Below, piece by piece: positions 25,465-34,523 of a stretch of 64,000 nucleotides of DNA; positions within the stretch are counted from its first letter, which is position 1; every line of letters starts with the position of its first letter. Position numbers and translations under genes: made by a program. The notes below the pieces were generated by a model. The model was not told the origin of the DNA. It saw only the letters and a program-made list of their open reading frames with translations, and made no database searches. Origin of the DNA: Dermatophilaceae bacterium Soc4.6 (lineage in GTDB: Bacteria > Actinomycetota > Actinomycetes > Actinomycetales > Dermatophilaceae); assembly GCA_039889245.1 (NCBI GenBank), contig JAZGVH010000002.1:4588001-4652000 (forward strand). The letters are read 5' to 3'.

Positions 25465-26981
25465 ACTTCCTCAACCCCTTCACCTATCTCGGCTCCGCCG
25501 CCGGCAAGATCGTCGCCGACGGGTGGACCGCCGCCATGCTCGGCCTGTGGAACGCCGGGCTGTGGCTCCTGAAGCTGGTCCTGACGCTCGTCGACTCCTT
25601 CACCACCCCTGACCTGCGCGCCGACGGGCCGGCCGCGGCTGTATACCAGGTGACGTTCTGGATCGCTGGGGCGCTGATGCTGCTGTTGACGATGGTCCAG
25701 CTCGGGGTCGCGGCCGTCCGCCGGGACGGGCGCTCGATCGCTCGGGTCCTGGCCGGGGTGGGGCAGTTCGTCATGGTGTGGGTCGGCTGGATCGCCCTGG
25801 CCGTCACTGTGGTCGCGGCTTGTGGGGGGCTGACTCGGGCGCTGATGTCGACGCTGCTGCACATCGACCGGTGGGCCCAGTTCGACCCGCTCGGGACCCC
25901 GATCGCCACCCAGGACCTGACAGACGGCACCGTCGCCACTGTCCTGGGGTTCCTGGGGATCTTCATGGTGCTGGCCGCGATCGGGCACCTGCTGGTAATG
26001 CTGACCCGGGCTGGGGCGCTGATGGTGCTGGCCGCGACCACCCCGATCTCGGCCGGGGGGCTGGTCAGCAACGCCGGGCAGAGCTGGTTCTGGAAGAGCC
26101 TGCGCTGGTTCATCGCCGCCGCGTTCACGCCGGTGCTGATGATCCTGGTCCTCGGCATTGGCGTGAAGATGACTTCCGGCGTCGCCACCGGCATGACCGA
26201 CACGCTCCAGCAGGCGATCGGGACCGCCGTGCCGGGAGTCGTCCTGATCTGCATCGGCTGCTTCAGCCCCCTGGCACTGTTCAAGCTCCTCGCGTTCGTC
26301 GACCCCGGCACCAGCTCCGGCTCCTCCCTGCGTGCCGGCCTCGCCGCCCAAGGCGGCCTCAGCGGCCTTGTCACCGGGGACAAGGGCGGCGGCGAGACGC
26401 AGGGCGACGGGCAGGAGACGACGACCGCCGCGTCCGAGACCGACCAGTACGGACGCTCCCAAGGGGAGAGCGCCGGCGCGGACGCCACCAGCTCCCGCCT
26501 GACCCACGCCGCAGGGGGTCTGACGAGCACGGCCGGGGGAGCGTGGGGCCAGCTCGCCAGCGCCAGCATCGGGGCCCTCGCCACCGTCGGAGCCCGCGCA
26601 GCCGCGGTCGGCGCCGACCTGACCAACCAGATGGGCGTCGGCCACAACACCTACGTCCCCGACTTCACCTCCACCCGAGGATCCACGGCCGGCCCCCACG
26701 GCCAGCCCTCCGACGGTGGCAACGAGGACGACAACCCCGAGATCAACGGCTCCGGACCCCACGACCCTGCACCCGGCCAGGACCCCAGCTCGCCGAACCC
26801 CGGGGGTGCGCCCTCCCCTCCGGTGCCGCAACTCTTCAGCGCTGCTGCCGCGCCGAGCGGAGGAGCCGGCCCCAGCAACCGCTCGAGCGGGGGAGCCGGT
26901 GGCTCCAGCCCGGGCGGCGGTGGTGCCGGCGCCGGCGAAGCGACCGGTGCTGCGGGCGCCGTGCCGGTGGTCCCCGTCTAA
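25461..26981 (+). CDS. VirB6/TrbL-like polytopic membrane protein
   Basis: 506 residues from GTG 25461, overlapping the upstream stop by 4 bp. Residues 1-290 contain about six membrane spans (LMLLLTMVQLGVAAV, FVMVWVGWIALAVTVVAACGG, VLGFLGIFMVLAAIGHLLVML, WFIAAAFTPVLMILVLGIG, GVVLICIGCFSPLALFKLLAFV). The C-terminal 210 residues are polar and Gly/Ser/Pro-rich. VirB6 and TrbL proteins form part of the inner-membrane channel through which DNA passes. The disordered tail is common in Gram-positive versions. Confidence 0.8.
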   Translation: MNFLNPFTYLGSAAGKIVADGWTAAMLGLWNAGLWLLKLVLTLVDSFTTPDLRADGPAAAVYQVTFWIAGALMLLLTMVQLGVAAVRRDGRSIARVLAGVGQFVMVWVGWIALAVTVVAACGGLTRALMSTLLHIDRWAQFDPLGTPIATQDLTDGTVATVLGFLGIFMVLAAIGHLLVMLTRAGALMVLAATTPISAGGLVSNAGQSWFWKSLRWFIAAAFTPVLMILVLGIGVKMTSGVATGMTDTLQQAIGTAVPGVVLICIGCFSPLALFKLLAFVDPGTSSGSSLRAGLAAQGGLSGLVTGDKGGGETQGDGQETTTAASETDQYGRSQGESAGADATSSRLTHAAGGLTSTAGGAWGQLASASIGALATVGARAAAVGADLTNQMGVGHNTYVPDFTSTRGSTAGPHGQPSDGGNEDDNPEINGSGPHDPAPGQDPSSPNPGGAPSPPVPQLFSAAAAPSGGAGPSNRSSGGAGGSSPGGGGAGAGEATGAAGAVPVVPV

Positions 26982-27026
26982 ACCCCCGCCGCACCCCATC
27001 CCGTTCTGAGCGAAGGAGAAGTGATC

Positions 27027-28664
27027 GTGGGCGTCATCTACAGCGACTACAGCCGGGCCCGGATCGGGTGGTTCTTCGGCCTGTCCGGGTGGCAGCTGGG
27101 CGTCGTCGCCCTGGGCACCCTGCCGGTGTTCTGGTGCATCCAAGCCGGGTCCTGGGCCGCAGCCGGACTCTTCCTGCTGCTCTGGGCCGTCGTCACCGCG
27201 GTCACCGTCACCCCCGTCCGGGGTCGGTCCGCGACCGGGTGGATCGCCGCGTCCCTGGCCTTCGCCCTCGGTGGCCTGACCGGGTGGACCCGGTTCCGGT
27301 CCGCCGCCTCGCACGGCCGCGCCGACACCCTCGACGCGGCCGACCTGCCCGGGGTGTTGGCCGCGGTCCAGATCCACGACGGCCCCCCGATGCTGCGCGG
27401 CGGGGCCTCGTTTTCCCGGATCGCGATCATCCAGAACCACGCCACCCGGACCTGGGCTGTGACCGCGGCCGTGGTCCACCCCGGCATCGGGCTGCGCGAG
27501 CCCGAGGACCGCGACCGGTACGGCCGCGGACTGGCCGAGCTGCTCGACCTTGCCTCCCAGACCGAGCTCGTCGACGAGATCATCCTGCTGGTGCGTACCG
27601 TCCCCGAGGACGGCGCTGAACGCGACCAGTGGCTCACCCGCCACCGCCGTCCCCTCGAGCACCCGCCGCGCGAGTCGCACGGGCCGCGAGGGCTGCAAGG
27701 GGAACGGGTAGCGCAGAACGCCTCTGCTGCAGGACTGGTCGGGGTGCGGGTGATCAACGACGAGCTCCAGCAGTGCCTGACCCGGGCCAGCGTCCGCACC
27801 GAGTCGTTCGTCACGGTCGTCATCCCCGAAGGCCGCCTCGCCAAGTCCGCGAGGGAGTCCGGCGGCGGGCTGGAGGGCCGGGCTCGCGTCATCTACGGGG
27901 TCCTGGCCGAGATCGAGGCCCAGCTGCGCGGTGGGCTCGGGATGACCGCCGTGACCTGGCTGACCAGCCCCGAGCTCGCCCTGGCTTGCCGGACCGGGTT
28001 CGCCCCCGGAGACCGCGCCGGCATCATCGACGCCCTCGCCGCCCTCGCCGCCCGCACCACCCAGCACGACCAGCCGGCCGGCGCAGCTAGTGGACACGTG
28101 GACGCGCCGGTCTACGCGGATGTCCCGTGGGCGCTGGCCGGGCCGTCCGGGGCCGACCCCGCGGTCCGGCACTACAGCCACGACGCGTGGAACAGTGTGA
28201 GCGCGACCGTGAAGCTGCCGGTCAAGGGCGCCGCGATGGGCGCGCTGCTGCCGGTCCTGACCCCCGCCGACCCGGGCGAGCGACGCAGCCTGATGGTCGC
28301 CTACCCGATCCTGTCCTCGACTGCGGCCGGCCGGCAGTCCGCGACCAGCGAGTGGGCCGCCGACATCGGCGAGGAGCTGCGGACCAAGGCCAAGATGAAG
28401 CAGACCGCAAAGGCCCGGGACGAGGCCGACAAGGTCCGCCGCCTCGACGGGAAGCTCGCCAGCGGCAACGCGATGACCCGCCCGTATGCCGTGTGCACCG
28501 TCACTGTCCCCAAGACCGCCCGCGCCTCCGAGTTCGGCCGCCGCCTCGACGCCTCCATCCGCCGGGCCGGGTTCGCCCCCCTGCGACTCGACCTCGCCCA
28601 GGACGTCGCGTTCGCCGCGTCCACCGTCCCGCTCGGGATCAGCCTCACCCGGACCAAGGACTGA
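27027..28664 (+). CDS. SCO6880-family conjugation protein
   Basis: 545 residues. GTG 27027 is chosen over GTG 27021 because it sits eight bases after AGGAG. Two spans near the N-terminus (WQLGVVALGTLPVFWCI, AAGLFLLLWAVVTAVTV) precede a long cytoplasmic part with the family sequence FSRIAIIQNHATRTWAVTAAVVHPGIGL. SCO6880-type proteins are typical of actinomycete type IV systems and appear to take the place of VirB3 plus the N-terminal half of VirB4. It sits directly upstream of the VirB4-like ATPase, in keeping with that idea. Confidence 0.85.
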   Translation: MGVIYSDYSRARIGWFFGLSGWQLGVVALGTLPVFWCIQAGSWAAAGLFLLLWAVVTAVTVTPVRGRSATGWIAASLAFALGGLTGWTRFRSAASHGRADTLDAADLPGVLAAVQIHDGPPMLRGGASFSRIAIIQNHATRTWAVTAAVVHPGIGLREPEDRDRYGRGLAELLDLASQTELVDEIILLVRTVPEDGAERDQWLTRHRRPLEHPPRESHGPRGLQGERVAQNASAAGLVGVRVINDELQQCLTRASVRTESFVTVVIPEGRLAKSARESGGGLEGRARVIYGVLAEIEAQLRGGLGMTAVTWLTSPELALACRTGFAPGDRAGIIDALAALAARTTQHDQPAGAASGHVDAPVYADVPWALAGPSGADPAVRHYSHDAWNSVSATVKLPVKGAAMGALLPVLTPADPGERRSLMVAYPILSSTAAGRQSATSEWAADIGEELRTKAKMKQTAKARDEADKVRRLDGKLASGNAMTRPYAVCTVTVPKTARASEFGRRLDASIRRAGFAPLRLDLAQDVAFAASTVPLGISLTRTKD

Positions 28665-28668
28665 CCCC

Positions 28669-30243
28669 GTGAACCACACCTGGAACCCCATACGGGGACC
28701 TCGCGGTGGCCACCACCGCGGCCACCTCGGCACGGACGCCGGCCGCGGCGTCGCCCGTCTCCTTGCCGACTTCGGCCATGACCTGCCCTCGATGCCGGCC
28801 AGCGGCGCGGCCCCGAAGGAGACTCGCCTCTTCCGCTCCGACTCCGGCTCTTTCCTCGGGCAGGGTCCCCGTCGCGCAGGTCGGGGGTGGGCGCCGGCGT
28901 CAGCGCCGGTGTCGACCTGGCGGATGACGTCCGACCAGGCCCCGGTGTTGTGGCCGTTCATCGCGGCCCCGGGGCTGCCGCCGACCGGCGCGCAGATGGG
29001 GGTCGACCTGCTCTCCGGTGGCTGCTTCTACGCGGACCCGCTGGGCTGGGTGTTGTCCGACGACGTGCCGGTCACCAACCCCAACATCTTCTCCTTCGGC
29101 AAACCCGGCCGCGGCAAGTCCGCCACGACCAAGGCGTTCTGCCTGCGGATGACCGACTTCGGCTACCGCATCCTCGTCCTGGGCGACCCGAAGGACGAGT
29201 ATGAAGGCCTGTGCCGGTTCTTCGGGGTCGAGCCCGTCGCCATCGGCCACGGCCTGCCGACGAGGATCAACCCCCTCGCGTTCGGGCCCCTGCTTCAGGG
29301 CTGGGACGACCTGAGCCCCGCGCAGGCGCAAGGTCGTGCTGCTGTCGTCTTCGGACGCTGGCTGACCCTGATCCGCGGGCTGGTCGGCAGCCAACGGATC
29401 GGGGAGCACCGGGTCCCGTTCGGCCCGACCGACGAGGTCGTCACCAAAGCCGCCCTGGCCCACCTGACCGGGTACGCCGCCGGGCACACCACGATGCGGG
29501 AGACCACGATCCCGCAGCTGTGGCACCTGCTCGACACCCCGACCCCCGAGCTGATCGCGCAGTGCCGGTACGCCAACGAACGGCACTTCCTCGACTCCAC
29601 CCGGCTCCTGCGGGACGCCCTGTCCCAGCTCGTCGGCGGGGCGCTGGCCGGGCTGTTCGACGACCACACCACCATCGACGTCGACTGGGCTGCGCCCATC
29701 CAGTCCCTGAGCCTGTCCCGGCTCGAAGCCCTAGGTGACGACGCCGTCGGGATCGCCTTGACCTGTCTGAACTCCTGGGGTCGCGGGATGCGGGAGATGG
29801 CCCCACCTGGGGACCTACGGGTGGTGGTTCGGGACGAGTCGTGGAAGCAGTTGCGGCTTGGGCCCGAAGCGTTGAAGTCGTTCGACGCCGACCTGCGCCT
29901 GTCCCGACGCGACGGTGACATCCAGTTCGCCGTCGCGCACAAACCCTCCGACTTGCTCTCCGCCGGCGACGCCGGCTCCCAAGCTGTGGCCATCGCCAAG
30001 GACCTGCTGCACCTGGCCGACATCACCATCCTGCACGGGCAAGACGTCGGGGTCGCCCGCGAGCTCGAGAGCCTTCTCGGCCTGCGGCCTATGGCCCGCG
30101 ACCTCGTCACCGGCTGGGCCATGCAGGGCAAGGGCCGCGCCCTGTGGTGCGTCGGCGAGCAGCACTACAAGGTCCAGACCATCCTGCACCCCATCGAGCG
30201 CGAGCTCACCTTCACCAACCAGGCCATCACCAGTGCCGCCTGA
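28669..30243 (+). CDS. VirB4-like ATPase of the secretion channel
   Basis: 524 residues from GTG 28669. Walker A GKPGRGKS at about 144-151 (in FSFGKPGRGKSATTKAFCLRM), a typical following stretch LVLGDPKDEYEGLCRFFG, and Walker B LRVVVRDESW at about 382-391. The C-terminal RecA-like part contains IQFAVAHKPSDLL and the ILHGQD motif. VirB4/TraC ATPases power assembly and substrate movement in type IV secretion. The usual N-terminal domain is absent and is probably supplied by the SCO6880-like protein just upstream. Confidence 0.9.
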   Translation: MNHTWNPIRGPRGGHHRGHLGTDAGRGVARLLADFGHDLPSMPASGAAPKETRLFRSDSGSFLGQGPRRAGRGWAPASAPVSTWRMTSDQAPVLWPFIAAPGLPPTGAQMGVDLLSGGCFYADPLGWVLSDDVPVTNPNIFSFGKPGRGKSATTKAFCLRMTDFGYRILVLGDPKDEYEGLCRFFGVEPVAIGHGLPTRINPLAFGPLLQGWDDLSPAQAQGRAAVVFGRWLTLIRGLVGSQRIGEHRVPFGPTDEVVTKAALAHLTGYAAGHTTMRETTIPQLWHLLDTPTPELIAQCRYANERHFLDSTRLLRDALSQLVGGALAGLFDDHTTIDVDWAAPIQSLSLSRLEALGDDAVGIALTCLNSWGRGMREMAPPGDLRVVVRDESWKQLRLGPEALKSFDADLRLSRRDGDIQFAVAHKPSDLLSAGDAGSQAVAIAKDLLHLADITILHGQDVGVARELESLLGLRPMARDLVTGWAMQGKGRALWCVGEQHYKVQTILHPIERELTFTNQAITSAA

Positions 30244-30306
30244 CCACCCCGACGCCCCACGCCCCGGCCTCGACGTGGGCCCGGCGTCCCCGACGGGACC
30301 ACGGCC

Positions 30307-31521
30307 GTGAAGAAGATCGCACTGATCGTCGCTCCTGTCCTGGTGCTCCTGTTCGGCATTCCCCTGGGCGTGGCCCTGATCGTGGTCGCCCTCACCGGCC
30401 CCGCCGCAGGCGAAGAGCTCCGCACCATCGCCTGTGCGGATGCGACCCCCGCCACCGGCCCAAACGCAACACCGACGCTTCCAATCGACCTGTCGACGCC
30501 CACTGCGACCCCGACGCCGAATGTCTCCTCGCCGGTGCTTGATCCGGTGAGCCGGGCAGTGGGGGAGGGTGGCATCGGGTTCCCGCTCCCTGCCCCTGGA
30601 GTGCCCCGGCAGAACTCCCTGCGCAACCCGCCACTGCCGATCCCGCCGGCGATCAAGAACGTCTACGAGGCCGCCGCTGCCCGGTACCTGATCCCGTGGA
30701 CGTTGCTGGCCGGGATCGGGATGGAGGAGACCGGGCACGGCCGGACCACCGCCACCGGTCCCGCCGGCGCGCAGGGGCTGATGCAGTTCATGCCCGCGAC
30801 GTGGGCCGTCATGGGCGTCGACGGCAACGGCGACGGCCGCGCCGACATCACCAACCCCGCCGACAGCGCCATGTCAGCCGCCAACTACCTCACCCAGGAA
30901 GGAGCGACCAGCAGCCCTAACGGGGTTCGCCGCGCGATCTTCGCGTACAACCACGCCGACTGGTACGTCAACGACGTCCTCTTCTACGCCGCCGCCTACG
31001 GCGGTGGCACCGTCCTCGGCGGCGGCACCGACTGCGGCCCCACCCCTACTGGACCGAGCGGGCCGGGCGCCGGCAACCCCCAGCTCCCGCCGCTGACCGA
31101 TGCCAGGCTGCGGACGGTCCTGGAGTGGGCGCTGAGCCAGGTGGGAGACCGGTACGTGATGGGCGCAGCCGGCCCTAACGCGTGGGACTGCTCCTCCTTC
31201 ACCCAGACCGCCTACGCACAGATCGGCATCACCACCCCCCGCACCGCCCAAGCACAACGGGACTGGCTCGCCACCGGCAACGGCTACCGCGTCGACCCCA
31301 CCCAGGCCCGACCCGCCGACCTGATCTTCTACGACTCCTACCTCGGGCCCAACACCATCGGGCACGTCGCCATGGTCCTCGACCCCACCCAGCAGACCAC
31401 CGTCGAAGCCATGAACAGCACCCGCGGCGTCACCTACGGCACCTACGCCGGCGCCGCGTCTAGGCACCACATCTTCGAGGTCTGGCGCGTCGGCAACCTA
31501 ACGACCCCACCGACCCCCTAG
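30307..31521 (+). CDS. SLT transglycosylase / NlpC-P60 peptidase (VirB1-like)
   Basis: 404 residues from GTG 30307. An N-terminal membrane anchor (IALIVAPVLVLLFGIPLGVALIVVALTG) is followed by a Pro/Thr linker. The lytic transglycosylase domain (about 115-235) has Glu in GMEETGHG and the motifs GAQGLMQFMPATW and AIFAYNHADWYV. The C-terminal NlpC/P60 domain (about 265-400) has Cys in WDCSSFTQTAY and His in GHVAMV. Cutting both glycan and peptide bonds, it would open the cell wall for the conjugation channel, as VirB1/TcpG proteins do. Confidence 0.92.
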   Translation: MKKIALIVAPVLVLLFGIPLGVALIVVALTGPAAGEELRTIACADATPATGPNATPTLPIDLSTPTATPTPNVSSPVLDPVSRAVGEGGIGFPLPAPGVPRQNSLRNPPLPIPPAIKNVYEAAAARYLIPWTLLAGIGMEETGHGRTTATGPAGAQGLMQFMPATWAVMGVDGNGDGRADITNPADSAMSAANYLTQEGATSSPNGVRRAIFAYNHADWYVNDVLFYAAAYGGGTVLGGGTDCGPTPTGPSGPGAGNPQLPPLTDARLRTVLEWALSQVGDRYVMGAAGPNAWDCSSFTQTAYAQIGITTPRTAQAQRDWLATGNGYRVDPTQARPADLIFYDSYLGPNTIGHVAMVLDPTQQTTVEAMNSTRGVTYGTYAGAASRHHIFEVWRVGNLTTPPTP

Positions 31522-31635
31522 ACCAACTCCACCGTTGCGGACCCACCCACCGGAGCGGGCCGTCGAAGCGAGAACCCGGTGAGTGTCCACCGGCGACGGG
31601 TTCCGTGGCATACGAGAAGAGAAAGGAGACTCACC

Positions 31636-32091
31636 ATGCAGGGAGAACGTCGCAGGAACCCGTACCCCCTCACCTGGGAGATCCCGCTGGCCGTCCTCGT
31701 CGCGGCCGTCCTGCTGGCCGTCCTCGGCGTCCACGCCGGACGGGCAGTGGCGAACCTGGTTGCTGGCGCTGGTCTCACCCTCCCCCCGCGAGCGGAGCTG
31801 TTCACCAGCGTGGTCGCTGTCTTGCGGGGGGATGCCGGGGCGGGGCTGACGGGCGCACACGTTCCGGCGGCCCGGCTGGCCGGAGCTGCGGCGGTCACGG
31901 CGTGGGTCACCGTCGTCGAGACGCTGCTGCTGGCGCTGCTCATGTGGGCGGGGAGGGTCGGACTCGACCGGTGGGGCCCTGGTCGGATCCAGGGCATGGC
32001 CACACGGGAAGAGGCCGAACGGCTCCTCGGCCGCTCCCGACTGCGCCGGACGAGCGCGGTCGTCCGGCCCGACCTGTACGGGCGACGTTGA
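31636..32091 (+). CDS. Small membrane protein coupled to the coupling protein
   Basis: 151 residues from ATG 31636, with AAAGGAG ten bases upstream (longer frames lack a site). Two spans: about 15-40 (EIPLAVLVAAVLLAVLGVHAGRAVANLVAGAGL) and 78-102 (LAGAAAVTAWVTVVETLLLALLMWAG). The cytoplasmic end reads GMATREEAERLLGRSRLRRTSAVVRPDL. This is the arrangement of the split membrane half of VirD4-type proteins in actinomycetes. The stop overlaps the start of the VirD4-like gene (TGATG), and the two are likely partners. Confidence 0.75.
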   Translation: MQGERRRNPYPLTWEIPLAVLVAAVLLAVLGVHAGRAVANLVAGAGLTLPPRAELFTSVVAVLRGDAGAGLTGAHVPAARLAGAAAVTAWVTVVETLLLALLMWAGRVGLDRWGPGRIQGMATREEAERLLGRSRLRRTSAVVRPDLYGRR

Positions 32092-33677
32092 TGAACCGGC
32101 CCGCCGTGCCGTGGCCGTGGAGGGGATTCGTCCCCGAGCAGGTGGGGTGGCGTCTCGGCCGCGGGCAGCAGCCCCGCGGAGGGGAACTCTGGATCCCGTG
32201 GGACCGCACCGCCGGAGTCATCGGACCACAAGGCTCCGGCAAGACCCTCGACCTGCTCATCCCCGCACTCCTCGGCGCCCCCGGCGCGGCCCTGGTGACC
32301 CTGACGAAGGTCGACGACCTCCTGCTCAGCATCACCGCCCGCAGCCGACCGATGTCCACCCCCGGCGGCGACCACATCACCGGCCACCGAGGAGGAGCGG
32401 GAACGAAGGTGACTGGGGGGCAGGAGTGTCCGTGCGTGGTCCTCGACCCGTTCGGGCTCGCCGTCGGTCTGCCCGAGCTGGTGTGGGACCCGATCGAGGG
32501 GTGCGTGGACCCGGTCGTGGCCGAGCGGCGGGCCAAGGCCTTCACCGCCGGGACCGTCACGGGTGCGGTCGCTGGCGGCCATGGCGACGACGCCGCCCGG
32601 TTCTATGCCGCCGAGGCCGCGAAGGTCATCCAGGCCTACTTCCACGCCGCCGCCCTGACCGGGCGGTCCCTCGAGGACGTCCTGCGGTGGGTCGCGAGCC
32701 CCCGCAGCGCGACCGACCCGACCGAGATCCTGCGCGAGCACCCCCACGCCGCCCCGTTTTGGCACGGGCTGCTGCACGGCGCCCTCCACGGCGACGACCG
32801 GACCGCGGGCAACACCACCACTACTGTGCAGCAGGCGATGAACCTGTTCTTCCAGGAACCGATCCGCCGCCGCTGCGTCCCCGGCCCCGGCCGGCCCGCC
32901 ACCGACATCGCCGACGTCATCCGCGCCGGCGGCACCATCTACCTCCTCGGCCGCGAAGACCCCTACGCCAGCGCCTCCCCCCTGATGACCGCCGTCGCCG
33001 AGCACGTCCTCGACACCGCCCTACAGCTGGCGCAGACATCCCCGTGGGGTCGGCTGTGCCCACCGATGCTGGCCTGCCTGGACGAGCTGCCGTCGACCGC
33101 GCCGCTACCGACCCTGCGCACCCGGATGGCGAACGAGCGCGCGCTCGGGATCTCGTTCATCTGGGCCGCGCAGACCCGACCCCAGCTCTCGGCGATCCTC
33201 GGCGACCAGGAGGCGCGGACCCTGCTGGGCCTGACGAACAACCTCATCCTCTTCGGCGGGTCCAAGGACGTCGCCTTCAACCAGGAGATCTCCGACCTCC
33301 TCGGGCCCGTCCGGATATCCCGCACCACCTGGCAGACCGGCCGCATGGGCGGGCGAAACACCACCGGCGATGACATCCCCATCCTCACCGGAGCCGAGGT
33401 CCGCCAGCTCAAGGAACGCCACGCCCTCGTGGTCTCCGAGAACGGGAAACCCCTCATCGCACAACTCACCCGCTGCCTCGACGGCCGCACCGGGAAAGCC
33501 CTCCTGGCCGACCAACAGGACGCCAAGAACCGCCTAGGCGCGCACCCAGAACATCACGTCGCCGCCCACGACCGGAAGACCGCAGCCCTCGAGATGTCAC
33601 GGCGTCACGGCCTCGCTGCCGACCGGGTCGCTGCACCGGATGCTGATCATGATGCTGTCCACGACACCAGGTTCTGA
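32091..33677 (+). CDS. VirD4/TraG-type coupling protein
   Basis: 528 residues. Walker A GPQGSGKT at about 44-51 and Walker B LACLDELPS at about 326-334. The usual T4CP sequences surround them (LVTLTKVDDLLLSITARSRP, VLDPFGLA, YLLGREDPYASASPLMTAVAEHV, SFIWAAQTRPQL, NNLILFGGSKD). It lacks its own membrane spans, which are probably provided by the preceding small protein. Coupling proteins receive the relaxase-DNA complex and pump it to the channel. It overlaps both neighbours by TGATG. Confidence 0.92.
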   Translation: MNRPAVPWPWRGFVPEQVGWRLGRGQQPRGGELWIPWDRTAGVIGPQGSGKTLDLLIPALLGAPGAALVTLTKVDDLLLSITARSRPMSTPGGDHITGHRGGAGTKVTGGQECPCVVLDPFGLAVGLPELVWDPIEGCVDPVVAERRAKAFTAGTVTGAVAGGHGDDAARFYAAEAAKVIQAYFHAAALTGRSLEDVLRWVASPRSATDPTEILREHPHAAPFWHGLLHGALHGDDRTAGNTTTTVQQAMNLFFQEPIRRRCVPGPGRPATDIADVIRAGGTIYLLGREDPYASASPLMTAVAEHVLDTALQLAQTSPWGRLCPPMLACLDELPSTAPLPTLRTRMANERALGISFIWAAQTRPQLSAILGDQEARTLLGLTNNLILFGGSKDVAFNQEISDLLGPVRISRTTWQTGRMGGRNTTGDDIPILTGAEVRQLKERHALVVSENGKPLIAQLTRCLDGRTGKALLADQQDAKNRLGAHPEHHVAAHDRKTAALEMSRRHGLAADRVAAPDADHDAVHDTRF

Positions 33678-34357
33678 TGGCGATGACAGCAGCGCACGGT
33701 GACGCATCCACGGAGGGGAAGAGTCGGTCTGCCGTGCCCATGGTGCGGCCCTTCCCTCAGCCCGGGCCACTGCTCAAGCTGGCGTATTGGGAGCTCAAGG
33801 CGGCTGTCGCCGGCACCCAAGAGCACAAGTGCAAGCTCGGTGACCCCTCACTGCTTCCACGACCGTGGGACCCCGGCAGCGTCACCCATCCCCTCCTGCG
33901 GAAGCAGCTGTGGGAATGGCTCGATGAGGTCGTCATCTGGGTCAACACCGAATACGTCTGGGACGTCGACGCCATGGTGCCAGCCTGCTGGCCCCACCAC
34001 CCGCACCTGGTCCGTGAGCTCGCGGTCCTGGCCGACCAACGACGACAGGCCGCCGACACCGTCGACAGTGACGCCCTCGAGGACTGGCACCGGTACTCAC
34101 TACCCGCGTTCCAACAGCGGATGGCCTCGCGCCTCGGCGTCCACTGCGACGACGGGCACCAACCCTGGCCCGCCAGGGGACGACACGCCCGCCACACCGG
34201 ACCGGCCGCGACACAGGACCGGCAGACGACCTTCGTCGGGGACACCGTGACGCTGACTTCGGAGGGGACGAACGAGGCTGGGGCCTTGGTCGGTCCCCGT
34301 CTTCGCGTCCTCGACGGTCACGAAGTCGACGCTGTCACCGGTGAGGTCTACGACTAG
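33677..34357 (+). CDS. Last gene of the secretion operon, function unknown
   Basis: 226 residues starting in a TGATG overlap with the coupling-protein gene. Contains KLAYWELKAAVAGTQEHKCKLGDP and LRKQLWEWLDEVVIWVNTEYVWD, a Trp-rich helical region, followed by a basic, low-complexity tail. Proteins of this kind follow virD4-type genes in actinomycete mobile elements (a DUF4913-like layout), but I cannot give a role. A weak hairpin (GCCCGAACGGGC, 34366-34377) follows. Confidence 0.65.
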   Translation: MAMTAAHGDASTEGKSRSAVPMVRPFPQPGPLLKLAYWELKAAVAGTQEHKCKLGDPSLLPRPWDPGSVTHPLLRKQLWEWLDEVVIWVNTEYVWDVDAMVPACWPHHPHLVRELAVLADQRRQAADTVDSDALEDWHRYSLPAFQQRMASRLGVHCDDGHQPWPARGRHARHTGPAATQDRQTTFVGDTVTLTSEGTNEAGALVGPRLRVLDGHEVDAVTGEVYD

Positions 34358-34523
34358 CCCAAGCCCGAACGGGCAAGCCGACACACGATCCGACATGACG
34401 GGGACCGCTCCTCCGGCGGGGCGAGCAAGGTCACTCGACACCCAGCAGTGTGCATGTAGGGCTATGCCCGGGGGAGGGGGGTGTAGCCGGCCGTGGCCTC
34501 GACGGTCTAACGGGTTGGAGCAC

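Noticed and set aside
25215-28961. A 1,248-codon open frame on the minus strand
   Set aside because: It lies opposite four overlapping conjugation genes with clear domains. Its translation is low-complexity Gly/Arg/Asp/Pro, the usual shadow of GC-rich codons.
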